Positions 11,008 through 20,960 of a stretch of DNA of 64,000 nucleotides are shown piece after piece. The notes beneath the pieces are model-generated. The model was not told the origin of the DNA. It was given only the letters and a program-made list of their open reading frames with translations, and ran no database searches. How positions within the stretch are numbered: position 1 is the first letter of the stretch; every line of letters begins with the position of its first letter. The DNA is from an uncultured Gammaproteobacteria bacterium (GTDB taxonomy: Bacteria; Pseudomonadota; Gammaproteobacteria; Pseudomonadales; Pseudohongiellaceae). The position numbers were made by a program, and so were the translations under genes. The stretch lies in contig CAJWVZ010000016.1 in NCBI GenBank assembly GCA_913048385.1, positions 1 through 64,000 on the forward strand, read 5' to 3'.

Positions 11008-11250
11008 TTAACCAATAAAAGGATTAGCGAAAATAAATAGAAACGCGATCCCGACGCCGATAATTGAGATTACGTCAACGAACGCAGCAACCAAAAAAAA
11101 CTGTGTTTGTAATTTTGGCGCAAGCTCGGGCTGACGGGCAGATCCCTCAATTAACTTCCCTCCGAGCGCTCCGAACGCTACCGCGGTGCCAGCACCACAG
11201 ATCCCAAAGATAATTGCTGCAGCAAGCAGAGTCATAGCTTCAATAGTCAT
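11008..11250 (-). CDS. atpE: F1Fo ATP synthase c subunit (proton-carrying ring)
   Basis: Subunit c is a two-helix hairpin forming the membrane rotor ring. I place the start at the ATG at 11248-11250 (MTIEAMTLLAAAII), 80 residues. GGAG lies six bases before it, and the longer frame from a TTG four codons upstream runs through that ribosome site. The glycine-rich first helix (GICGAGTAVAFGALGGKLIEG), the polar loop ARQPEL and the second-helix carboxylate in AAFVDVISIIGV are visible. The carboxylate is Asp, and I do not see the sodium-binding residue pattern, so proton coupling is expected. Confidence 0.96.
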   Translation of the reverse strand: MTIEAMTLLAAAIIFGICGAGTAVAFGALGGKLIEGSARQPELAPKLQTQFFLVAAFVDVISIIGVGIAFLFIFANPFIG

Positions 11251-11312
11251 TTTCTTCTCCAAGTTTACGAAATAAGCCGTTGTGGCTTAGGTGTTAATAG
11301 TCAATAGTTTCC

Positions 11313-12164
<852 letters not shown>

Positions 12165-12239
12165 TCAGATCTCTAATCTATTTACTACATGTGTTTTGCA
12201 CTGACTACTTGGTTCGTAACCTTATCAAAACCCCCGAAG

Positions 12240-12638
12240 CTACCGGTCTTGAGCTATTCTAGCTGCGCCAAAAATGCCAACTACATGTACTAACAAAAAA
12301 CCAATAAAAACCGCTAATTCATCTATGGGTCTTACGTATTTAAACGTTAACCCAAACCCGCTCCCAATTAATAATAATTTGATGATTTCGCCTTTAAAAA
12401 TAGACGCCACTGTTTTTTCGATTGATCGTGCTCCCATGTACCGGAACGCTTGAAACGTAAAATACGATCCCGGTACTAAGCTAATCAAACCTCCCAATAA
12501 TATCGAAATGGAGGTTTCAGGTTGTTCGGAAAAAAATTTCGTTATTAGCCATAAAAGAGCGACAACAGCGAATTGAAACAGAATAATTTTTTTAAATTTT
12601 GGAGCCTTTATACTCACAACATTTCCAAGTGCGCGCAT
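12240..12638 (-). CDS. atpI: ATP synthase assembly protein I
   Basis: AtpI is a small membrane protein that helps assemble the c ring and is not part of the final enzyme. The 132 residues contain four hydrophobic segments, including ILFQFAVVALLWLITKFF, ISILLGGLISLVPGSYFTFQAF and AVFIGFLLVHVVGIFGAARI. The block GLISLVPGSYFTFQAFRYMGA is characteristic of proteobacterial AtpI. It opens the atp operon, 92 bases after parB, so an atp promoter probably lies in that AT-rich gap or further upstream. The start ATG at 12636-12638 gives MRALGNVVSIKAPK; a slightly later start is possible. Confidence 0.9.
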   Translation of the reverse strand: MRALGNVVSIKAPKFKKIILFQFAVVALLWLITKFFSEQPETSISILLGGLISLVPGSYFTFQAFRYMGARSIEKTVASIFKGEIIKLLLIGSGFGLTFKYVRPIDELAVFIGFLLVHVVGIFGAARIAQDR

Positions 12639-12730
12639 TATAGGGATTTAAAGAGTCTTGTTCAAGAATACTTAAGAAGTTTCACGCGAATTTCAGGGAT
12701 TTTAATAAGAAATTTTTTCCGTCACTTTCG

Positions 12731-13618
12731 TTACTGGATGTGATTAAGAATTCCCTCGAGTTCATCCAAACCATTGTAAGAGATTACTAATTTACCTTTC
12801 CCTTTGACGGTGTGCTCAATAGACACACTAGCCCCAATCTTTTCAGACAGCTTGGTTTCGAGCGACCTAATATCGGCGCTACTTTCTCTTTTTTGGGTAG
12901 AACCTGAGTTTTTAACTGCAATGGTACGCCTGACCAATTCTTCAGTTTGACGAACAGATAAACGTTTAGAAACTACAATCTTAGCAACTGAGTGCTGTTC
13001 AGTTGGTGACAACGACAAAAGAGCCCTGGCATGACCCATTTCCAAAACTTTTGCCTCCAACATCTTACGAACATCCTCGCTTAAATTTATTAACCTCAAT
13101 AAATTTGTAACAGTTGTTCTTGATTTACCAACCGCATCTGCAACTTCTTGCTGTGTGAGATTGAACTCCTGTTGTAAGCGCTTCAAAGCAAAAGCTTCCT
13201 CTATGGGATTTAGATCTTCGCGCTGAATATTCTCGATTAACGACATTGCTATCGCTGACTCATCATCGACAGTTTTTATGATCGCTGGTATTTCATGGAA
13301 ACCTGCTAGTTGACTGGCTCTCCAACGACGTTCGCCAGCAATGATTTCATATTTATCTGACGAAATTGGGCGAATCACAATCGGTTGCATAATCCCCTGC
13401 TTCTCTATCGACGCAGCCAACTCTTTCAAGGAATCATTATCAATATCAATTCTCGGTTGATATTTACCACGCTGAATTAACTCTACAGGAATATGACGCA
13501 AAGCATCGTTGTCGCCATGATGTGCACGAGCTTGCGCTTTGTCATCTTTTTTAGCAGACACGCTCCCCGAAGATAACAAGAAGTCCAAGCCCTTGTTAAG
13601 CCTGTTTTTTTCAGTCAT
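12731..13618 (-). CDS. parB: chromosome partitioning protein ParB (CTP-dependent DNA clamp)
   Basis: ParB loads on parS sites near the origin, spreads as a CTP-driven sliding clamp and is moved by ParA. The protein has the N-terminal arm (GRWRA: IAGERRWRASQLAGFHEIPAI), the PIVIRPISSDKYEIIAGERR CTP-binding region, the ENIQREDLNPIEEA motif, a helix-turn-helix around LTQQEVADAVGKSRTTVTNLLRL, and a C-terminal dimer domain. I chose the ATG at 13616-13618 (MTEKNRLNKGLDFLLSS, 295 residues) because NKGLDFLL is where family members begin. An upstream ATG at 13672 would add 18 residues and overlap parA. Two parS-like sites lie in recF in this window. Confidence 0.94.
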   Translation of the reverse strand: MTEKNRLNKGLDFLLSSGSVSAKKDDKAQARAHHGDNDALRHIPVELIQRGKYQPRIDIDNDSLKELAASIEKQGIMQPIVIRPISSDKYEIIAGERRWRASQLAGFHEIPAIIKTVDDESAIAMSLIENIQREDLNPIEEAFALKRLQQEFNLTQQEVADAVGKSRTTVTNLLRLINLSEDVRKMLEAKVLEMGHARALLSLSPTEQHSVAKIVVSKRLSVRQTEELVRRTIAVKNSGSTQKRESSADIRSLETKLSEKIGASVSIEHTVKGKGKLVISYNGLDELEGILNHIQ

Positions 13619-13643
13619 TTCCTGATTCCGATTTTCGAAGATT

Positions 13644-14429
13644 TTAGCTGCATTTAAGCACTTTTGCCTCATCTGCCCGTCGAAGAAGCTCCCCCGCTAA
13701 CGCAAGATAAGCAATGGCCCCTTTGGAGTGTCTATCATACTGGATTACAGGTAAACCAAAACTTGGAGCTTCTGCCAGCCTAACGTTGCGCGGAATAACA
13801 GTGCGATAGACCTTCTTGCCTAAATGATTAAACAACTCGTTATTTACTTCGATTGTTAGCCTATTTCGCGGATCATACATTGTTCTGACAACGCCCTCTA
13901 TTTCGAGCTCGGGGTTCAGGTGGGCTTTTATAATATCTATTGTTTGCATCAGCGCAGAAAGCCCTTCAAGGGCATAGTATTCGCATTGCATTGGAATAAT
14001 AACTTTATCTGCCGCAACCAAGGCATTTATTGTAAGCATGTTAAGGGAGGGCGGGCAATCAATCACAACATAATCATAGCTCTCCTCGACACTTTTTAAA
14101 ATCGCATCTAACCTGTATTCTCGGCGCTCGAAATCAAGAAGTTGGGCTTCCGCTGAAACCAAGTCGCCATTAGATGGAAGCAAATCGTAACCAGCCTCTT
14201 TCGCGCTCCGAATAACTGTGCTCAAATCCGAATCACGAATTATCAGGTCATACAGGGTTTCGTCTAACGCGTTTTTATTAATGCCACTTCCCATTGTGGC
14301 GTTACCTTGAGGGTCTAGATCGACAAGCAAAACCCGTTGTTGTGTTACAGAAAGAGACGCTGATAGATTAACAGAAGTTGTTGTTTTTCCAACCCCACCC
14401 TTTTGATTTGCTACCGCTATAACTTCCAT
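13644..14429 (-). CDS. parA: chromosome partitioning ATPase ParA (Soj family)
   Basis: ParA is a deviant-Walker ATPase that binds DNA non-specifically when dimeric and is released by ParB, moving origins apart. The 261 residues begin MEVIAVANQKGGVGKTTTSVNLSASL with the deviant P-loop, contain VLLVDLDPQGNATMGSG (switch I) and YDYVVIDCPPSLNMLTINAL (Walker B), and end in the DNA-binding basic region. It lies two bases after rsmG and 25 bases before the chosen parB start, a standard gidA-gidB-soj-spo0J arrangement. Confidence 0.97.
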   Translation of the reverse strand: MEVIAVANQKGGVGKTTTSVNLSASLSVTQQRVLLVDLDPQGNATMGSGINKNALDETLYDLIIRDSDLSTVIRSAKEAGYDLLPSNGDLVSAEAQLLDFERREYRLDAILKSVEESYDYVVIDCPPSLNMLTINALVAADKVIIPMQCEYYALEGLSALMQTIDIIKAHLNPELEIEGVVRTMYDPRNRLTIEVNNELFNHLGKKVYRTVIPRNVRLAEAPSFGLPVIQYDRHSKGAIAYLALAGELLRRADEAKVLKCS

Positions 14430-14431
14430 AA

Positions 14432-15076
14432 CTACAAAGGCATCCCAGGTTCTTTTAGCACTTCAATAACATGTCGATCTGATTGTAAATAGGGAACATT
14501 TACAGCGTGAATTGCATTCACTCTATACCCTTCGGGTAATCTCTTTATTTCTTCTGAAGGGTAAACACCCTTCATTACCAGCAAAGAACAATCTTCTTTT
14601 AAAATGCTGCTTGTTAAGTCAATAACATTTGCTATAGAAGAAAAAGCCCTACAAACAATTGTGTCGAATTGTTTGCTGCTTTTATAATTCTCGACACGCT
14701 CGTTTACAATTTCTATATTTTCCAGTCCCAACTCAAGTTTTACTTGAAAAAGAAACCTTGTTTTCTTACCGTTACTATCCAAAAGAGTGAAGCTCTTTTT
14801 CGGATCCAAAATCGATAGAGGAATACCGGGTAACCCTCCACCCGAACCAACATCTAAAATATTGTTTCCACTAAGGAGATTCCATAACGACAAACTATCA
14901 AGCAAATGAGCAGATATCATTCGATCAATATCACTAATTCCAGAGATATTAAATTTCAAATTCCATTTTTTTAAAAGTTTTAAATAATTTTCAAACTGAT
15001 CTAACTGCGTTTGCTGAACTTCATCAACATATCCTAGATTTTGAATCCCGCTTTTTAACCGTTCACTAATATCCAT
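14432..15076 (-). CDS. rsmG: 16S rRNA (guanine-527-N7)-methyltransferase
   Basis: RsmG (GidB) methylates G527 of 16S rRNA using S-adenosylmethionine; its loss gives low-level streptomycin resistance in known bacteria. The 214 residues show HLLDSLSLWNLL, the SAM-binding LDVGSGGGLPGIPLSIL, LLDSNGKKTRFLFQVKLELGL and the VCRAFSSIANVIDLT block. It lies between mnmG (16 bases upstream) and parA (two bases downstream), almost certainly in one transcript. Length matches the family. Confidence 0.96.
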   Translation of the reverse strand: MDISERLKSGIQNLGYVDEVQQTQLDQFENYLKLLKKWNLKFNISGISDIDRMISAHLLDSLSLWNLLSGNNILDVGSGGGLPGIPLSILDPKKSFTLLDSNGKKTRFLFQVKLELGLENIEIVNERVENYKSSKQFDTIVCRAFSSIANVIDLTSSILKEDCSLLVMKGVYPSEEIKRLPEGYRVNAIHAVNVPYLQSDRHVIEVLKEPGMPL

Positions 15077-15092
15077 TGTGAAAAATCATTAA

Positions 15093-17042
15093 TTATGCAA
15101 TTTTATTGCGATAAGACTGGCCATGCTTTTTTACATAAACCAATAAAAGAGAAATTGCCGCCGGCGTCATTCCTGGTATTCGTGCAGCCCTGCCAACATT
15201 TCTAGGCTTACTTTGCGATAGTTTCTGCTTTAACTCGTTAGATAAACCGTTCATCGACGAATAATCAAGGTCGCTCGGCAATTGTGTGTTTTCCTGGCTT
15301 TTTGTCTTTTCGATCTCCATATTCTGTCTGTCAATATAACCTTTATACCTTACCTGAATTATTGCCTGTGTCCTCGCTTGATCAGATGAATCTTTCAAAT
15401 GGCGTTCATTTAAAAGCCCAAATGACTCCCCGTCCTTTTCATTATAATTTCGTTTTAAGACAGCCTCGCACATTTTTTCACTATCAGCCTCAGGTCTCAC
15501 AAGCAGATCGGCCAAGCGATATTCTCGACTAATTGGCTTTTGTAATAGTTTATTAACTTTAGGAGAACATAGATCATTTGGTCTCACCCAAGTAGTTTCG
15601 AATAGATTTAAATAAACCCCAACCTCTTCTTGCTTCCGACAAAAAAACTCCCACTGCAAGTCGTCGACTAACTTAAACCGCCTACCGATTTCGGTCAGCC
15701 TTTGATCGGCGTTATCTTCACGCAAAGAAAGCCGATATTCGGCGCGGCTTGTAAACATCCGATATGGCTCTAACGTCCCAAGCGTTATCAAATCATCGAC
15801 CAATACACCAATATAAGCTTCATCTCTTCGCGGACACCATTCCTCGAGACCTCGGGAAGCCAATCCAGCATTCAATCCAGCAAGTAGTCCTTGAGCGGCA
15901 GCTTCCTCATATCCTGTCGTGCCATTTATCTGGCCGGCAAAATAAAGGCCTTTAATAAATTTTGTTTCCAACGAGTACTGCAAATCTCTGGGATCAAAAT
16001 AGTCATACTCAATCGCATAACCTGGTCGAGTAACATGAGCTTTTTCAAAACCTTTTATATTCTTAATCATCTCAAGCTGAACATCGAAAGGTAAACTCGT
16101 CGAAATTCCATTCGGATAAAGCTCAAACGAGTTCAGGCCTTCCGGTTCCACGAATATCTGGTGAGATTCCTTATCCGCAAATCTCATAACCTTATCTTCA
16201 ATTGACGGACAATAACGAGGGCCTACTCCATCTATAGTGCCGGTGTAGATTGGCGATCTATCTAAGGCTGCTTTTATTATGTTATGACAAACGTCATTAG
16301 TTTTAGTAATGTGGCAAGCAACTTGTTCAGGATGTTCTTTAAAATTGCCCAAATAAGACATCACAGGTCTGGGATTATCGCCCAATTGCTCCTGCATAAC
16401 TGAAAAATCAACGGTTCGTGAGTCTATCCTGGGCGGAGTTCCTGTTTTTAGACGTGACACTCGAAAAGGCAGTTCTCTTAACCGACTTGCCAACGCACTT
16501 GCGGGCGGATCACCAGCTCGACCACCCGAGCTATTCTCCATACCGATGTGTATTCTCCCAGCAAGAAATGTTCCAACGGTCAAAACAACTCGAGCAGCTT
16601 TAAAGGTTACTCCCATTTGAGTAACAACTCCGCGAACTTCATCATTCTCGACAATAAGATCGTCGACAGGTTGCTGAAAAATAGAAAGGTGTTTTTGCGA
16701 CTCTAACGCGGCTCTGATGTATGAACGATAAAGACTCCGATCTGCCTGGGCTCTAGTTGACTGCACAGCAGCGCCTTTACTGGAATTTAAGACTCGAAAT
16801 TGTATACCCGATTTATCGACAGCTTTAGCCATTACCCCCCCAAGGGCGTCTATTTCTTTAACGAGGTGGCTTTTCCCAATCCCTCCGATAGCAGGATTGC
16901 AAGACATTTGGCCTAGAGTTTCAATATTATGAGTGACAAGTAGCGTGTTAACACCTTGCCTGGCGGACGCCAAAGCGGCTTCTGTCCCAGCATGGCCACC
17001 GCCAACAACGATCACATCAAAGGTAGTGGGATAATTTATCAT
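15093..17042 (-). CDS. mnmG: tRNA uridine-5-carboxymethylaminomethyl modification enzyme, FAD subunit
   Basis: MnmG (GidA) works with MnmE to add carboxymethylaminomethyl groups to wobble uridine in certain tRNAs, using FAD and methylene-tetrahydrofolate. At 649 residues it is slightly longer than the roughly 630 of E. coli. It begins [30 protein letters not shown] with the FAD dinucleotide fold, and shows [33 protein letters not shown], the CPSIEDKV motif and the C-terminal [20 protein letters not shown]. It is transcribed away from the AT-rich gap that separates it from its partner gene mnmE. Confidence 0.97.
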   Translation of the reverse strand: MINYPTTFDVIVVGGGHAGTEAALASARQGVNTLLVTHNIETLGQMSCNPAIGGIGKSHLVKEIDALGGVMAKAVDKSGIQFRVLNSSKGAAVQSTRAQADRSLYRSYIRAALESQKHLSIFQQPVDDLIVENDEVRGVVTQMGVTFKAARVVLTVGTFLAGRIHIGMENSSGGRAGDPPASALASRLRELPFRVSRLKTGTPPRIDSRTVDFSVMQEQLGDNPRPVMSYLGNFKEHPEQVACHITKTNDVCHNIIKAALDRSPIYTGTIDGVGPRYCPSIEDKVMRFADKESHQIFVEPEGLNSFELYPNGISTSLPFDVQLEMIKNIKGFEKAHVTRPGYAIEYDYFDPRDLQYSLETKFIKGLYFAGQINGTTGYEEAAAQGLLAGLNAGLASRGLEEWCPRRDEAYIGVLVDDLITLGTLEPYRMFTSRAEYRLSLREDNADQRLTEIGRRFKLVDDLQWEFFCRKQEEVGVYLNLFETTWVRPNDLCSPKVNKLLQKPISREYRLADLLVRPEADSEKMCEAVLKRNYNEKDGESFGLLNERHLKDSSDQARTQAIIQVRYKGYIDRQNMEIEKTKSQENTQLPSDLDYSSMNGLSNELKQKLSQSKPRNVGRAARIPGMTPAAISLLLVYVKKHGQSYRNKIA

Positions 17043-17458
17043 TATATCTTTAGAACACTCTTTATATTGGCGGAGCAGTATATCTGACTTATGGCTCTAT
17101 TAAACGGATTATTAATTACACTTACTTAAAACATCATTAATAGTAAAAAGTAGTTCATTTAATAATCAAATTATTTATTGTTATTACTTATTGTTATTAA
17201 TAACTAAGCTTATTTTTGTTAAAAAGAACAATTTATCTATGAAAATCAAAATCTAACAAAAGTATAACTATGTTATTTGGTTGTTTATGGCGGGTTCATT
17301 GGCGGTGGTTAATCCTGAATAAGTGCTGTTGATTGTGACTTATTTTTTAAGATGTCGTTTTATCACCAGGTTCGTTAGACTTATTTGCAGAGTTATCCTT
17401 TGCTAGTGCGAAGTTGATTAAGTTGACTTAACAAAACTTAGTTATGATGTGTGTAAGA
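17043..17458 (-). other. AT-rich intergenic region, candidate chromosomal origin (DNA-unwinding element)
   Basis: No gene fits this 416-base gap. By hand count, bases 17101-17280 hold only 32 G or C, about 82% AT. A tandem repeat of TTATTGTTATTA lies at 17175-17199. Sampled lines change from clear C excess on the plus strand in mnmG to near balance in mnmE and G excess in yidC, suggesting the skew inflection is here. Only degenerate DnaA-box-like strings are visible, for example TTAACCACC (minus strand, near 17306) and TTATCCTTT (near 17393). The mnmG promoter must also lie here. Strand is not meaningful for an origin. Confidence 0.45.
17175..17199 (+). repeat. tandem 12-mer in AT-rich region
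   Basis: TTATTGTTATTA occurs at 17175-17186 and again at 17188-17199, separated by a single C, giving a 13-base period like the AT-rich repeats of known unwinding elements. Confidence 0.85.
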
Positions 17459-18883
17459 TTATTTTCCGATACAAAAATTTGAAAAAATCTCTCCGAGCAA
17501 ATCGTCACTTTTGAAGTCGCCCGTTATGCGGCTAAGACATTGTTGAGCAAGCCGAAGATCTTCAGCAATTAACTCTAATATGCAGTCTGTTAATAGTTGA
17601 TTAGAAGCTTTGTTAACTAATTTTATACTGTCTGTTAAAGCGATTAATTGTCTTTCTCGAGCCACGAAAATATTTTCAGATACGTCAATTAACCGACATT
17701 TGCCTGTAATTTCTTTTTTTAGATTTTCGATCCCAATTGATTCTTTTGCTGAAAGATATATGCACTTTATATCAAAAAAATCTGCAGCAAATTCCAGTTT
17801 TACGTTAGTTATTTTCGGTTCTGGCGAATTCGATAAATCAATTTTATTCATTACTATTAAAGTTTTTTCTAGAAGTTTAGGTTGATCTGCGATCTCAGTA
17901 GGAAGAAGGTCTTCAATGCAAAAACTTAGGTTTTGTTTAATACCATTAGCGTCTAGCACTAATACTATGTGATCTGCCTGTTGAATCGCAGTTTTTGCCC
18001 GTTCTATTCCTTCAAGCTCTATTGGATCATTTGTTGCTCGAAGCCCTGCGGTGTCTGTGACGTTAATCGGTATATCGTCAATTATCAATTTTTCATTTAA
18101 AAGATCGCGAGTGGTTCCAGCGATTGGTGTAACTATGGCAGTATCTTCTTTTGATAAAACATTTAGTAAACTTGATTTCCCGGCGTTTGGCGGCCCCGCT
18201 ATCACAACATTTATGCCATTTTTCAATACCGCGCCTTGGCGCCCATTAATAATTAGTTCTTCTATTTGTTGCGAAACCGCCATTAGCCGATTAACCACAT
18301 TTTTTTCAGTAATAAAATCTATGTCCTCATCGGAAAAATCTATACTTGCTTCAACTTCAACTCGCAAAGCAATGAGCTCGTCCAATAGTATGTTTATGCG
18401 GTGAGAAAATTCCCCTTTAAGGGTTTTTGCAGCCAACATTGCTCCTCTACTGGAGTTTGCACTAATTATGTCTGCTATAGCTTCCGCCTGGATTAAGTCT
18501 ATTTTATTGTTTAAGAAGGCTCGTTCAGAAAATTCACCAGGATTTGCCAGTCGTGCGCCATGTTTAAGTACGGCCGATAAAATATTTTGTTGAACGTGAT
18601 ACCCCCCGTGACCGTGGAGCTCTAAAACATCTTCCCCAGTATAGGAATTTGGGCGTTCGAAAATAACGGCTAAGCCACGATCTATCAAAAGGCCCGCAGA
18701 ATCATAGAAAGAACTGTATTCTAATGTTCTATTTTTGGGGACAGCGCCCGTTATGGCTTGGGCAATTACCTTTGCTTTTGATCCAGACACGCGAACAATG
18801 CCAACGCCGCCTTGCCCGTCTGGGGTTGCTGGCGCGCAAATTGTTTCAGTTGATGGTGCTAATGGAGATTGTGTATTTTTCAT
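17459..18883 (-). CDS. mnmE: tRNA modification GTPase MnmE
   Basis: MnmE (TrmE) is the GTPase partner of MnmG in wobble-uridine modification. The 474 residues comprise the N-terminal tetrahydrofolate-binding domain (ETICAPATPDGQGGVGIVRVSG), a helical domain, the inserted G domain with GPPNAGKSSLLNVL (near residue 225), DTAGLR, and MNKIDLS, and the C-terminal FCIGK containing the conserved cysteine. It is the last gene of the rpmH-rnpA-yidD-yidC-mnmE run on the minus strand, 24 bases after yidC. Confidence 0.97.
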   Translation of the reverse strand: MKNTQSPLAPSTETICAPATPDGQGGVGIVRVSGSKAKVIAQAITGAVPKNRTLEYSSFYDSAGLLIDRGLAVIFERPNSYTGEDVLELHGHGGYHVQQNILSAVLKHGARLANPGEFSERAFLNNKIDLIQAEAIADIISANSSRGAMLAAKTLKGEFSHRINILLDELIALRVEVEASIDFSDEDIDFITEKNVVNRLMAVSQQIEELIINGRQGAVLKNGINVVIAGPPNAGKSSLLNVLSKEDTAIVTPIAGTTRDLLNEKLIIDDIPINVTDTAGLRATNDPIELEGIERAKTAIQQADHIVLVLDANGIKQNLSFCIEDLLPTEIADQPKLLEKTLIVMNKIDLSNSPEPKITNVKLEFAADFFDIKCIYLSAKESIGIENLKKEITGKCRLIDVSENIFVARERQLIALTDSIKLVNKASNQLLTDCILELIAEDLRLAQQCLSRITGDFKSDDLLGEIFSNFCIGK

Positions 18884-18907
18884 AAGAACAAAAGCGCCGC
18901 TTTTCTT

Positions 18908-20608
18908 CTATTTGTTGGCATATTGTGCTTCTATTTTCCGAGTAATATACCACTGTTGCATGATGCCTAGTGCGGCATTAACGAACCAGTAAAGTACGAG
19001 CCCAGCTGGGAAAAATAGGAATATACCAGTCATCATTACTGGCATTAATTTCATTACTTTCGCTTGCATAGGATCGGCTGGGGCAGGGCTCAGCGAGGTT
19101 TGAAGGTACATCGTCGCACCCATTAGAAGCGGTAAAATAAAATACGGGTCTCTGACCGACAAATCGGTTAGCCATAATATGAAGGGGGCATGCCTGAGTT
19201 CAACGCTCTCTAATAGAACCCAGTATAGGGCTATAAATACAGGCATTTGAACTATCATTGGCAAGCATCCGCCTAGCGGATTTATTTTCTCCTTCTTGTA
19301 TAGTTCCATTGTTGCTTTTTGAAGTTTCATTTTGTCGTCGCCATACGAATCTTTAAGCTGTTGTGCTTTGGGCATAAGGCGACGCATACCGGCCATGGAT
19401 CTATATTGTGTTTCAGATAGTTTGTAGAAAATAATTTTTACAAATATTGTCAACATGATAATAGAGAAGCCATAATTGTCGACGACGGAATTGATTTTTG
19501 TTAACAACCAGTATATCGGTGATGCTAAAAACCATAGGAAGCTATAGTCAATTGTTAAGTCGAGGTTAGGGGCAATTTGTGCCAACTCGTATTGGTCTTT
19601 AGGTCCTGCATAAAAAGCGGCAGAATAGCTTACCGTTTGATTTGGCGGGACAACAATTTCAGCACTGGTAAATTCGCCAAAATATTGGGCATTGCTGTTC
19701 TTCCTAGTGGTGAATCGATTGAGTTGTTGGTTGTCCGGAATCCACGCGGTTAGGAAGTAGTGCTGACTAAACGCAATCCAACCGCCCTCAGTCTGATTTG
19801 TTGTTGTTCCGTTGTCGTCAATATCTTCGAGTTCAATTTCGATATACGGGTCATCTGTTGTGGTTGAGACAAATCCAAGATATGTTCGACTAAACCCACC
19901 CGCACTGCTTGGATCCTCAAATTGGTCTCGTTTGATTTGGCCAAACGCATTCGCTCGCCAAATTTCCTCTGAGCTATTGTTAACTATATAACTAACATCA
20001 ATTAAGTAGCTGCCACGAGAAAACTTAAATCTCTTTGTAATTAAAATATTGTCGTTAGCAATATGAATTAAGTCTATGATGAGTGAATCTTCAGATTCAT
20101 TTAGTGAAAAGTTTGTTCCGGTAGTGCTGTAGCGTGCGCGTTCTGGGCTATCAATACCGTTTGGTCCAATTAACCCACTTTGGGCAATATAGTTAAGATT
20201 ATTTTGATTATCAAGAATCACAAAAGGATCCTCTTTTATATCTATGTTCTTAAGATATTTTGGCAACGAGAGATAGACAATATCCCCTCCGCTCAGCGAG
20301 ACCTGAGCGTTGAGGGTGTCTGTAGAAATATCTATTAATTCTTCGGTGCTAACGATTGGCTCTGGCCTTGTGGTTTGTTGTGCCAAGGTAGGCACTTCTT
20401 CCGAGGTCGGTAATTGAGTCGTAATATTTTCGGACACTAGCTCGGGGGTGTCTAAATTATTGCCTAAGGCTGGTCGGTTTAGCTGATCATTTCCGATAGG
20501 ATCTGTAGCGCTTATTAACAAAGATGGATTGTCTTCTTGCCATGCTAATAACATTAAATATGTAACAATTGCCAAGCCGAAATAAAGTGGATAACGAAGC
20601 AGGTTCAT
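18908..20608 (-). CDS. yidC: membrane protein insertase YidC
   Basis: YidC inserts and folds inner-membrane proteins, alone or with Sec. The 566-residue protein has the gammaproteobacterial layout: an N-terminal membrane helix (LRYPLYFGLAIVTYLMLLAW), a large periplasmic domain (about 30-350), and five C-terminal helices with KLSETQYRSMAGMRRLMPKAQQLK, INPLGGCLPMIVQMPVFIALY and FFPAGLVLYWFVNAALGIMQQ. The periplasmic part contains PKYLKNIDIKED; its DNA is part of an exact 27-base match to rnpA (see repeat entries). Plus-strand base counts show G excess although the gene is on the minus strand. Confidence 0.97.
   Translation of the reverse strand: MNLLRYPLYFGLAIVTYLMLLAWQEDNPSLLISATDPIGNDQLNRPALGNNLDTPELVSENITTQLPTSEEVPTLAQQTTRPEPIVSTEELIDISTDTLNAQVSLSGGDIVYLSLPKYLKNIDIKEDPFVILDNQNNLNYIAQSGLIGPNGIDSPERARYSTTGTNFSLNESEDSLIIDLIHIANDNILITKRFKFSRGSYLIDVSYIVNNSSEEIWRANAFGQIKRDQFEDPSSAGGFSRTYLGFVSTTTDDPYIEIELEDIDDNGTTTNQTEGGWIAFSQHYFLTAWIPDNQQLNRFTTRKNSNAQYFGEFTSAEIVVPPNQTVSYSAAFYAGPKDQYELAQIAPNLDLTIDYSFLWFLASPIYWLLTKINSVVDNYGFSIIMLTIFVKIIFYKLSETQYRSMAGMRRLMPKAQQLKDSYGDDKMKLQKATMELYKKEKINPLGGCLPMIVQMPVFIALYWVLLESVELRHAPFILWLTDLSVRDPYFILPLLMGATMYLQTSLSPAPADPMQAKVMKLMPVMMTGIFLFFPAGLVLYWFVNAALGIMQQWYITRKIEAQYANK
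20236..20262 (+). repeat. 27-bp exact repeat, copy 1 (in yidC)
   Basis: Bases 20236-20262 are identical to 21056-21082. The unit contains an inverted pair ATATCT and AGATAT around a nine-base loop. On the minus strand it encodes KYLKNIDI in yidC. Confidence 0.9.
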
Positions 20609-20678
20609 GCAAGTCTTCTCTGTTGCGGTTTATATTGCGTTGATCGTTCTCGTTTAATCAGGTTTGTGGAGGATGGTT

Positions 20679-20921
20679 TTAAGTCATGTTCCCCTTGTGT
20701 TGTTCTGGAACTGGGTCATAGCCACCCGCACACCAGGGGTGACATCGGCATATCCTATAAAAGCCAAGTTTAACCCCGTTCAATACTCCGAACCTTGTAA
20801 TTGCCTCTTTCGTATATTGTGAACATGAAGGTTCAAATCTGCATTGTTGACCAATCAGGGCACTTAGTGACGCTTGGTAGATTGTAATTAGGGTGAGAAT
20901 AGTTCTTTTCATAATTTGCAT
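20679..20921 (-). CDS. yidD: membrane protein insertion efficiency factor YidD
   Basis: YidD is a small amphipathic protein tied to the inner membrane that assists YidC-dependent insertion. The family cysteine-rich signature is clear: CRFEPSCSQYTKEAITRFGVLNG, then RICRCHPWCAGGYDPVPE. I chose the ATG at 20919-20921 (MQIMKRTILTLITIYQ, 80 residues), with AAGG ten bases upstream. Starts at a TTG (20939) or the next ATG (20912) are possible. It lies between rnpA and yidC, as in most bacteria. Confidence 0.93.
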   Translation of the reverse strand: MQIMKRTILTLITIYQASLSALIGQQCRFEPSCSQYTKEAITRFGVLNGVKLGFYRICRCHPWCAGGYDPVPEQHKGNMT

Positions 20922-20960
20922 CGGAAAGTAACCTTTCAAAGTAGAAGAGTCATTGAGTTT

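Noticed and set aside
12674-12690. GTTTCACGCGAATTTC resembling parS between parB and atpI
   Set aside because: Only about 11 of 16 positions match and the palindrome is broken in the right arm, so ParB binding is unlikely.
17418-17431. Palindrome TTAAGTTGACTTAA downstream of mnmE, considered as a terminator
   Set aside because: The stem is AT-only and short, with no T run, so it would not terminate transcription. It may be an operator or part of the origin region.
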